This document shows, piece by piece, positions 16,450 through 23,525 of a stretch of 64,000 bases of DNA. Source of the stretch: Candidatus Heimdallarchaeota archaeon (GTDB lineage: Archaea > Asgardarchaeota > Heimdallarchaeia > Heimdallarchaeales > Kariarchaeaceae); the NCBI GenBank assembly GCA_030149205.1, contig JASBSB010000007.1, positions 569,631-633,630 of the forward strand, in the 5' to 3' direction. Position numbers and translations under genes: made by a program. How positions within the stretch are numbered: position 1 is the stretch's first letter; the number at the start of each line of letters is the position of its first letter. The notes under the pieces are model-generated. The model saw only the letters and a program-made list of their open reading frames with translations. It ran no database searches and was not told the DNA's origin.

Positions 16450-16755
16450 TCAAAAATCAAGGTCTTCAAGATGTTTGATCACCTTGATCAGAGCTTGGAG
16501 CACCTCATATTCATCATGGCTGAGATGCCCATCTGATAATGCCTCTGAAAAGGCTGACATCCACATTTCATTTCTTAGTTTCTCAAGCCCTAACCTTTCA
16601 AAATCTGTGATGATGCCGTCACCCCATGCCTTGTCTAAGATAAGAGCATAGTTAATCAGGGAATCTGTGACTACATCCATCAGTCGTGCCTCCTCTTCGG
16701 TGATCATTCCATCTCTGAGTACTGGCTCTTTCAGCATCCTCCAGATTTCATCCAC
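16450..16755 (-). CDS. Small acidic helical protein with three DG-x-[IL]-[TS] repeats
   Basis: 101 residues, not recognised as a named family. Three repeats about 30 residues apart have the pattern 'DG-[MIH]-[IL]-[TS]-x-[DE]-E' at residues 15, 46 and 75, each followed by a helix. This recalls EF-hand-like or TerB-like helical units, but the upstream Asp residues of a true EF-hand loop are absent, so calcium binding is doubtful. No signal peptide or membrane segment. Convergent with hsp20 across an AT-rich spacer; separate from the next minus-strand gene by about 90 bp. Confidence 0.6.
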   Translation of the reverse strand: MDEIWRMLKEPVLRDGMITEEEARLMDVVTDSLINYALILDKAWGDGIITDFERLGLEKLRNEMWMSAFSEALSDGHLSHDEYEVLQALIKVIKHLEDLDF

Positions 16756-16847
16756 GTATTTGTAAAAGAATTGGTGATTATAAATCTTACTTAGGAAAGA
16801 TTGATGTGATCATAAGTTTCTAAGATTATTCCTTAATCCAAGAATCG

Positions 16848-17291
16848 CTAGTTTAGCACTAGCTGACTGATCTCAGCCTGGAGATTATACACAACCTGTT
16901 TGTTCTTACTAATTTTATAGACGAACGGGTTCGGGGTACTTCTCACCCACATCTTAAACTCCACATCCATATCGAAAGTTCCTGCAGATTCAACACTAAA
17001 CCTGACAATTGATGAAATTGGTATGGAGTGATACTCCTTCTTACTTCCAGTGAGACCTTGTACGTCGACATGAATGACCCGTTTGTCTGTTATCACGAAA
17101 TAATCCCGAATGAACTTAAATCCCATTCTTATACTCTCTGTTGGTATAAGCAGACTGTTAACCAGTGATTCTGCCTCTTTGTTCGATATCTGACTTGAAT
17201 TTCCCATTAAGCGTCCAAGCATAATAACACCCCTGAATCCGTAAACCTTAAGGTTTGTGATGAGATTGAAGTCAAGGGGATTGTTTGCCAA
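16848..17291 (-). CDS. PH domain-containing protein (bPH_1/YvbH-like)
   Basis: 147 residues. The core FKFIRDYFVITDKRVIHVDVQGLTG followed by YHSIPISSIVRFSVESAGTFDMD is the diagnostic pattern of the prokaryotic PH-like family PF08000. The closing helix is QVVYNLQAEISQLVL. No membrane segment is present. Members are cytoplasmic, form ring-like oligomers and have no well-defined cellular role. Monocistronic, minus strand. Confidence 0.85.
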   Translation of the reverse strand: MANNPLDFNLITNLKVYGFRGVIMLGRLMGNSSQISNKEAESLVNSLLIPTESIRMGFKFIRDYFVITDKRVIHVDVQGLTGSKKEYHSIPISSIVRFSVESAGTFDMDVEFKMWVRSTPNPFVYKISKNKQVVYNLQAEISQLVLN

Positions 17292-17368
17292 TTTGGTAGT
17301 GACAAAGCAGTTAAGATGGTTGGGATTTAGAGTGTGATAGTGTATCTCAGGTAAAGTGATGTAAGTAA

Positions 17369-18331
17369 TTAGCCATTATACGCTGAGCTAAGGTCTGAAA
17401 TTATAAATTTATTCATCCTAAGAAATGCCTCTGTTACTCTCTTTCGCTGGTCTGCCGTGCCTTCTGACAGATATTGATCTAATAGCCTTGGGATAATTTG
17501 CCAAGTTACACCATACTTATCATGGATCCAACCACATTGACTTGGTGTACCTCCTTCACTAAGTCTTTCCCAGTAGAAATCTATCTCCTCTTGACTGTCA
17601 CAGTATATCATGTGTGAGGTAGCAACAGAAAAATCAAACTTTGGATTTCCATTGATTAATACCATTGGAAACTCCTTTATTGTGAGGTTGATTGATATTG
17701 CTTTGCCCTTTTGGTCTGCATCTGTGGCCTCTTCTCGATTAACAGAATTAATCCTTGAGTTCCTGAAAATTGAAAGATAAAAGTTTGCAGCTTCCTCAGC
17801 CTCAGATTTGAACCAGAGGCAGGGGATTATTCGATCGGTTTTTGGGATCAATTCCAGTTCTAGTAATCGGTTCAGAGATTCATTAAAGCCATCTGCCATC
17901 CCTGTGTTTAACATTCCATCACGTGATTCTTTGCTTTTATGAGTGGATAAAGTTCTTATCTTAGTACTTTCAGGACTTATCTCAATAAATTCGATTGTCT
18001 CGGTAACCTCATCATCAGGAAATGGTTCATAGTTGAAGGTCCAAGTTATCTTGTTGATGGGATCGATCTCTTTAAATTCTCCAAAGAAGACATGTTTCTC
18101 CCCGCTCGGTTCAATGTTTATAAATTTCCAATTTCCACCTTTTTTGACCTCCATCTGTTCGACAACTGTCTCCATCCTTTTCGGGCCCCACCAGTGTTGT
18201 ATTCCTTTTGGGTCTAGGTAGAGGTAAAACAGTTTGTATCGAGGTATATCTAACACCCTTTCCATTATGATCTGTGTGTCTGTCGGGGTGGAAACCTTTA
18301 ATGAGTTATGAGATTCCATGTAGCTATTCAC
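17369..18331 (-). CDS. SRPBCC (AHSA1-like) + PhnB-like VOC fusion protein
   Basis: 320 residues with two domains that are usually separate small proteins. Residues about 15-160 are an AHSA1-type SRPBCC domain (ERVLDIPRYKLFYLYLDPKGI, HWWGPKRMETVVEQMEVKKG, FFGEFKEIDP, MADGFNESLNRLLE). Residues about 165-310 are a PhnB-like VOC domain (IIPCLWFKSEAEEAANFYLSI, ISINLTIKEFPMVLINGNP, WERLSEGGTPSQCGWIHDKY, GVTWQIIP). Families of both types bind small hydrophobic ligands; no ligand can be deduced. The two halves commonly occur as neighbours in other genomes, so the fusion suggests a joint function. Confidence 0.8.
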   Translation of the reverse strand: MNSYMESHNSLKVSTPTDTQIIMERVLDIPRYKLFYLYLDPKGIQHWWGPKRMETVVEQMEVKKGGNWKFINIEPSGEKHVFFGEFKEIDPINKITWTFNYEPFPDDEVTETIEFIEISPESTKIRTLSTHKSKESRDGMLNTGMADGFNESLNRLLELELIPKTDRIIPCLWFKSEAEEAANFYLSIFRNSRINSVNREEATDADQKGKAISINLTIKEFPMVLINGNPKFDFSVATSHMIYCDSQEEIDFYWERLSEGGTPSQCGWIHDKYGVTWQIIPRLLDQYLSEGTADQRKRVTEAFLRMNKFIISDLSSAYNG

Positions 18332-18681
18332 CTATGCACTTCATTGTTACAGAAAAAGTAGTAATTCTCGAAGATGCAATAAAATATTAGTGAATGTCTA
18401 TTTAAACCTTTATAGCAGGATTAAAACTGAATCTGGACACATTGATGTTATTTGTTCCAACATTATTCAGGTGCCATTAATTTTAGTCTTGATTATAAAT
18501 TGAAATAGGAAGAGAATAAATTAATACTTCTTTTGGTAGAGATAGAGACCTTTGTTTAATATTATGTAACTATCCCTCAGGAGAGCAATGTTAAAATCAC
18601 AAAAAGTCATGAAACAGCGATAAAACATATTGTAATAATAATAACATACAGTTTTAATAATAACTTATTGCTTGAAGAATC
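18332..18681. promoter_or_regulatory. Upstream region of the lysW operon
   Basis: 350 bp without a normal gene. A TATA-like TTTTAATA at 18652-18659 lies 23-30 bp before ATG 18682 of lysW, predicting a leaderless mRNA. A second TATA-like TTTAATATT (18554-18562) precedes an 11-codon ORF at 18588-18623 (MLKSQKVMKQR) with AGGAG 6 nt before its ATG; three Lys and one Arg codon make it a weak candidate for a leader peptide. The remaining sequence shows nothing recognisable. Confidence 0.45.
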
Positions 18682-18891
18682 ATGCAAACACAAGTAAGTG
18701 AACAACTAAACGAAATCAATCAATTAATCTTTATCTGCACAGTATGTGACGCTGAGAATGACCTCGAACAGAGCACAGAAATCAACGAAATTGTTGAATG
18801 TATGGATTGTGCAACTGAATTTGAGGTAATCTCATTAGAGCCAATTCAAGTGGTTGAATTAGAACTTTCTGACGAGGATTGGGGACAGTAA
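18682..18891 (+). CDS. lysW: LysW-type amino-group carrier protein with C-terminal Gln
   Basis: 69 residues. A zinc ribbon C19-x2-C22 ... C40-x2-C43 is followed by an acidic tail DEDWGQ. LysW proteins protect the amino group of 2-aminoadipate or glutamate by forming an amide with the side chain of their C-terminal Glu in an EDWGE tail, and then carry the intermediates through phosphorylation, reduction and transamination. Here the last codon is CAG (Gln), followed by TAA, so the attachment residue is an amide as encoded. There is also an N-terminal extension of about 14 residues. It is the first gene of the lysX-lysY-GAT2-lysZJ operon, with 25 nt to lysX. Confidence 0.9.
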   Translation: MQTQVSEQLNEINQLIFICTVCDAENDLEQSTEINEIVECMDCATEFEVISLEPIQVVELELSDEDWGQ

Positions 18892-18916
18892 TTCCTTCGG
18901 AAGCGAGTTATCCAAA

Positions 18917-19780
18917 ATGAACATTGGATTCATTCATTCCTTAATCAGACCAGAAGAAAAACTACTCCTAAAAGAATTCGACCGTAAAGGTGTTTCGCCA
19001 ATAAGAATAGATTCAAGAACCTTTCAGTTTGATTCATCGGCTACAAACATCCAATCAAATGATCTCATCCTGGAGAAAAATCATTTGGACTCGGTTTTTA
19101 ATCGATCTTTAAGTTACTCTCAAAGCCTTCAAACCTTGAGGATTTTTGAGAGTCTTGCAGTACATACAATGAATTCTTCTGAGGTTTTAGAAAATTGTGG
19201 GGATAAGATAAAAACCAGTCTAGCCTTAAAAAATGTACCACAACCTGAATTTGGCGTGGCTTTCTCCATGGAGGGTGCACTGTCACTAATTGAGCAGATG
19301 GGGTATCCTGTGGTTTTAAAGCCAGTTATAGGTTCCTGGGGAAGATTATTATCTAAGATAAATGATAGAGATGCCGCAGAATCAGTGTTGGAACACAAAT
19401 TTACATTGGGAAACTATACACATTCAGTAATTTACGTACAAAAATTTGTGGAAAAAGGAGGGCGAGACATTAGAAGCTTTGTTGTTGGGGATGAATGTAT
19501 TGCTGCAATTTACCGAGACAGTCCTCATTGGATAACTAACACAGCGAGAGGTGGAACAGCCAGCAACTGCCCTGTGACTGAAGAAATCAAAGAACTGTCG
19601 CTAGCCGCAGCAAAGGCAGTTGGAGGGGGTATAGTTGCTATTGACCTCTTTGAATCCCCACAGGGTCTTTTGGTAAATGAGGTTAATGGAACAATGGAGT
19701 TTAAGAACAGTATTCAAACCACTGGTGTGAACATTCCAGAGAAGATCGTTGAATTTTATGTTAATGAGGTTAGAATGTAA
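18917..19780 (+). CDS. lysX: LysW ligase LysX/ArgX (ATP-grasp)
   Basis: 287 residues. ATP-grasp enzyme that attaches the amino group of 2-aminoadipate (LysX) or glutamate (ArgX) to the C-terminal residue of LysW. Characteristic segments: [73 protein letters not shown] and [25 protein letters not shown] (metal ligands). I cannot decide between the lysine and the ornithine/arginine branch from the sequence. Its stop overlaps the lysY ATG by one base. Confidence 0.93.
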   Translation: MNIGFIHSLIRPEEKLLLKEFDRKGVSPIRIDSRTFQFDSSATNIQSNDLILEKNHLDSVFNRSLSYSQSLQTLRIFESLAVHTMNSSEVLENCGDKIKTSLALKNVPQPEFGVAFSMEGALSLIEQMGYPVVLKPVIGSWGRLLSKINDRDAAESVLEHKFTLGNYTHSVIYVQKFVEKGGRDIRSFVVGDECIAAIYRDSPHWITNTARGGTASNCPVTEEIKELSLAAAKAVGGGIVAIDLFESPQGLLVNEVNGTMEFKNSIQTTGVNIPEKIVEFYVNEVRM

Positions 19781-20817
19781 TGGTTGAAGTCAGTATAATT
19801 GGAGGGTCTGGATTTGTAGGTGGTGAGCTCTTAAGATTGCTACTTTTTCATCCAGAGGTAACAGTAAAACAGGTTACCTCTGAGACTCACAAAGGGAAAT
19901 TTGTGAAGTCCATACGTCCACACCTTCGACAGGTAACTGATATAAAATTTAGTTCTGTGGCTAATTTACAGTCATGTGACACTATATTTCTTGCTTTGCC
20001 CCATGGAAGGTCTTTTGGACTGATACAACATGTAATTGAAAGCTGCAACAATGTGATTGACCTGAGTGCTGACTATAGATTAAGATCAGAGAAGGAGTAT
20101 GAAAGATGGTATGGTGAAAAACATCTATTTCCTGAGCTTTTGAGACGTTTTGTTTATGGTATCCCAGAGCTGTACAGAAAGGACATGTCTAAATCAAATC
20201 TGGTTTCTAGCGCAGGGTGTAACGCCACAGCTTCAATTTTGGCACTTCACCCTATTTTTCAAGAAATTGGAGACCAAGTAAGAGATGTTGTGATTGATGT
20301 AAAGGTGGGAAGTTCTGAGGGTGGTAAATCTTATAATCAGGCAAGCCATCATCCCATCAGGGCAGGTTCCCTAAGGAGTTATAAGCCAGTGATGCATCGA
20401 CATTCTGCAGAAATTAATCAGGAGTTATTTTCTACTGATAGATCAGTTTATTTTTCTGCTACGTCCACTAACATCGTAAGAGGATTATTAGCAACAAGTC
20501 AGGTGTTATTAGAAGATTCAGTCTCTGAAAAAGATGTTTGGAAGATGTTTCGTAAACATTACTCTTCAGAACCTTTTATTCGTCTTGTGAATGATAAACA
20601 AGGATTGTTCCGTTATCCAGACCCAAAAACACTAGCAGGAAGCAACTTCTGTGATATTGGGTTTGCGAGTGATCCTGATAATAACAGATTAGTTGTTATC
20701 AGTGCCATTGATAACCTCATGAAGGGTGCAGCTGGTCAAGCTGTTCAGGCTTTCAATATTATGCACTCTTACGATGAGGTCACTGGTCTGCAATTTCCGG
20801 GTTTATATCCTGTGTAG
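19780..20817 (+). CDS. lysY: LysW-aminoadipate/glutamate semialdehyde reductase
   Basis: 345 residues, ArgC/LysY family NADPH-dependent reductase. Motifs: IIGGSGFVGGELLRLLLFHPEV (nucleotide binding), LALPHGRS, VIDLSADYRL, YGIPELYR, SSAGCNATA with the catalytic C147, KVGSSEGGKSYNQASHHPIR and DNLMKGAAGQAVQAFNI. It reduces the LysW-bound acyl phosphate to the semialdehyde. It lies between lysX and the amidotransferase-like gene, 9 nt upstream of the latter. Confidence 0.93.
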   Translation: MVEVSIIGGSGFVGGELLRLLLFHPEVTVKQVTSETHKGKFVKSIRPHLRQVTDIKFSSVANLQSCDTIFLALPHGRSFGLIQHVIESCNNVIDLSADYRLRSEKEYERWYGEKHLFPELLRRFVYGIPELYRKDMSKSNLVSSAGCNATASILALHPIFQEIGDQVRDVVIDVKVGSSEGGKSYNQASHHPIRAGSLRSYKPVMHRHSAEINQELFSTDRSVYFSATSTNIVRGLLATSQVLLEDSVSEKDVWKMFRKHYSSEPFIRLVNDKQGLFRYPDPKTLAGSNFCDIGFASDPDNNRLVVISAIDNLMKGAAGQAVQAFNIMHSYDEVTGLQFPGLYPV

Positions 20818-20826
20818 GGTTTTCTT

Positions 20827-21477
20827 ATGTGTAGACTGTTAAGTTTTATTGCATCAGATTTGATAGATCCCAGCAAGATTCTAGAGGATTTTGCAAGGGC
20901 ATGCTCAATCAGTAAAGAGTATCAGGGGCATGGGTGGGGTATATCATATCTTGATACAGAATCGGGGGAATGGAAACTTCGTAAGGAGATCAATCCCATA
21001 TGGGAATCGAACTTTGGGGTGATTCCCCCAACCAACCAGTTTTTCGTTCATGCAAGATCTGCTTTTAAGGATGAAGGAATAACCATTGAAAACAATATGC
21101 CGTTTGAGGATGAGAATTATATTTTCATCTTTAACGGTGAGCTTAGAGGGGTTAAACTCAATGTGGAAGGTAGAATAGGTGCAGAGAAGCTCTTTAATTT
21201 CATGAAGAAATTTTTCTATCTAGGTGTTGAGGAGGGGATAAGAAAAGCAATGGGGATAGTTAACAAGCGAACTCAATACATAAGAGGCAGCAACTTTATG
21301 ATTTATGACAAGAATACACAAACTCTGTATATTAATTCTAAATTTAATGAAGATTCTGAATATTTTTCATTGGAAAGACTAGATATAGAAGGTGGTTTCA
21401 TCATCTCATCTTTGAAATTTACTGATGGTGATTGGTCTTCCCTGCCAAATAATTCTCTGGAGGTAATCCCATGTTAA
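20827..21477 (+). CDS. Class II amidotransferase-like Ntn hydrolase within the LysW operon
   Basis: 216 residues, stand-alone GATase-2 fold related to YafJ/EgtC. C2 directly after Met is the N-terminal nucleophile; GHGWGISY, HARSAF (R77, expected to bind the alpha-carboxylate), ENNMPF and FNGELRG (N103-G104, oxyanion hole) are present. The family's [ST]-D-[ST]-E motif, whose Asp binds the free alpha-amino group of glutamine, is replaced by IGAE (G118 at the Asp position). This suggests a substrate with a carboxylate but a blocked amino group, such as a protein C-terminal Gln or gamma-glutamyl amide. Its neighbours process exactly such a substrate (LysW). Overlaps lysZJ by 7 bp. Alternative: ordinary glutaminase or regulatory subunit. 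Confidence 0.8.
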   Translation: MCRLLSFIASDLIDPSKILEDFARACSISKEYQGHGWGISYLDTESGEWKLRKEINPIWESNFGVIPPTNQFFVHARSAFKDEGITIENNMPFEDENYIFIFNGELRGVKLNVEGRIGAEKLFNFMKKFFYLGVEEGIRKAMGIVNKRTQYIRGSNFMIYDKNTQTLYINSKFNEDSEYFSLERLDIEGGFIISSLKFTDGDWSSLPNNSLEVIPC

Positions 21478-23480
21478 TTCTAAAGGTAGGTGGGGGATCT
21501 CAGATAAACTTTGAGGAGATCATTCTTGACCTTCATTCCATAGATGAAGAGGTAATTGTTGTCTTAGGTGCAAACTCGACTCGTTCCAAATTAGCAGAGC
21601 TTCAGAACCTAAATCTGGAGACTGTGACGTCTGTCAGCGGTGTCTCTAGTGTTTTAACAACCCCATCTGTAGTTGATATAATCATGCAATCTTATGCTGG
21701 ACTTCAAAGTCAGTTGTTTGTCGAGAAATGTCAGCAAAACGGAATCAATGCAATTAGTCTTTCTGGATTGGATGGAGGACTGATAAAAGGAAAGAAAAAC
21801 AAAGGGATCAAGGTAGTTATTAATGGAAAGAAAAAGGTTATAAGAGATTTATCTGGTAAACCTGACACGCTAAATGTCGACCTACTGACGACTCTAATCG
21901 ATAAAAAGTTTGTTCCCGTAATTACTATTCCCATTATGGGTGAAAATGGAGAGGCATTAAACACAGAAAATGATGATATTGTTAGCCTCCTACAAAGAGA
22001 ACTGTCAGCAGAAAGAGTAATTCACCTCATAGAAGCCCCAGGGATTCTTCAGGACCCTGAAAATGAGGAGTCTATGCTAACGAATATTAGCCTCATTGAA
22101 TTGGAGGTGCTGATTTCAACATCCGCTGGGAGATTTAAGCGGAAGCTTTTGTCACTTCAGACCTTAATAAAACAAAACTGTGAGCAGATTTATATCGGGG
22201 ACGGGAGAGTCAAGAATCCAATCCAGAAGTGTTTAAATGGTGAATTCACTAAAATTGTTAATACTAATATCGAGAAGACAAAAGATTCAGTCGAATGGAT
22301 AGAACTAGAGGAGAAATATGCCCTTGGTGTATTTCCAAAGCGTAGGGTTGTGATTGAAAGGGGAAAAGGTGCCAAGGTCTGGGACACTGATGGAAATGAG
22401 TATATTGATTGTGTCGGTGGTTGGGGCGTATCGATCTTGGGGCATTCAAATCCTAAAATTGCTGATGTGATAAGTACACAATCTAGAAAAATAATTACAG
22501 TTCCTTCTTCATTTTACAACCGGACGAGAGCTGAGTTGATGAAAAAACTTGTGGAGATATCTCCAATGGGGTTGGATCATGTGTTTTTAACTAACTCAGG
22601 AACTGAAAGCGTTGAAGCAGCGCTAAAATTTTCAATGATATCTACAGGGCGTGATAAATTCATATCAGCAGTTAAAGGATTTCATGGTAGGTCATTGGGA
22701 TCATTATCTGTTACTCACAAGATGAAGTATCGAGAGCCCTTTATGAGTTATTTAAACTCTGATAAGGTGACATTTGTTCCATTTAACAGAGAGGACAAGA
22801 TTCTCCCACTGATAACAAATGAAATAGCGGCAGTTATACTAGAGGTTATTCAGGGTGAAGGGGGAGTGAATATTGGAGACGCATCCTATTTTCAGGCAGT
22901 GGAGGCAAAATGTCATGAAACAGGAACACTTTTGATAATTGATGAGGTTCAAACAGGTTTCTGTAGAACTGGCTCAATGTTTGCTACTGACTTAGTTAAC
23001 ATCACTCCTGACATTTTATGTCTTGCAAAAGCAATAGCAGGTGGAGTTCCTATGGGTGCGGTTCTTACGAATGATAAGGTGAAAGTATCTGTGGGAAGTC
23101 ATGGAACTACTTTTGGTGGAAACCCCTTGGCTTGTGCTGTGGCCCTAGAATCTATAAACATTTTAATCAGTGAAAACATAGCCGAACAGGCAAAAACCAA
23201 AGGAAATACGTTTTATCAACTGCTTTCCTCAAGTATCACAGGTTCGAATTTAAAGATCGTAAAAAACATAAGAAACATGGGGTTAATGATTGGAATAGAT
23301 TTAAGAAGACCAGTTAAGTCGATAATTGATGCTTTGGATGCACGTGGTGTTCTTACAATGCCTGCTGGTACAACAACTTTAAGGTTATTACCACCGGCTG
23401 TTATTACTGAAGATGAAATACATCAAGTTGTCGAAGAGATAATTTCTGTTTTAAGAATGACAGATAAAAATTCATTATAA
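21471..23480 (+). CDS. lysZ-lysJ: LysZ-LysJ fusion (LysW-amino acid kinase + aminotransferase)
   Basis: 669 residues. Residues 1-270 are an amino-acid kinase of the ArgB/LysZ type (LILKVGGGSQINF, LSGLDGGLIKGKK, TENDDIVSLLQREL) that phosphorylates the side-chain carboxylate of the LysW-bound substrate. Residues 285-665 are a class III PLP aminotransferase of the ArgD/LysJ type (LTNSGTESVEAALKF, KGFHGRSLGSLS, IIDEVQTGFCRTG, LAKAIAGGVPMG with Schiff-base K520, HGTTFGGNPLACA). The two are normally separate genes. The reductase LysY acts between the two steps, so the fusion brackets one LysY-catalysed step. No LysK-type deacylase follows. Confidence 0.92.
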   Translation: MLILKVGGGSQINFEEIILDLHSIDEEVIVVLGANSTRSKLAELQNLNLETVTSVSGVSSVLTTPSVVDIIMQSYAGLQSQLFVEKCQQNGINAISLSGLDGGLIKGKKNKGIKVVINGKKKVIRDLSGKPDTLNVDLLTTLIDKKFVPVITIPIMGENGEALNTENDDIVSLLQRELSAERVIHLIEAPGILQDPENEESMLTNISLIELEVLISTSAGRFKRKLLSLQTLIKQNCEQIYIGDGRVKNPIQKCLNGEFTKIVNTNIEKTKDSVEWIELEEKYALGVFPKRRVVIERGKGAKVWDTDGNEYIDCVGGWGVSILGHSNPKIADVISTQSRKIITVPSSFYNRTRAELMKKLVEISPMGLDHVFLTNSGTESVEAALKFSMISTGRDKFISAVKGFHGRSLGSLSVTHKMKYREPFMSYLNSDKVTFVPFNREDKILPLITNEIAAVILEVIQGEGGVNIGDASYFQAVEAKCHETGTLLIIDEVQTGFCRTGSMFATDLVNITPDILCLAKAIAGGVPMGAVLTNDKVKVSVGSHGTTFGGNPLACAVALESINILISENIAEQAKTKGNTFYQLLSSSITGSNLKIVKNIRNMGLMIGIDLRRPVKSIIDALDARGVLTMPAGTTTLRLLPPAVITEDEIHQVVEEIISVLRMTDKNSL

Positions 23481-23525
23481 TATTAAACGTAACTCAAAAC
23501 ACTTTAAAATTACTAAAAAAACACA

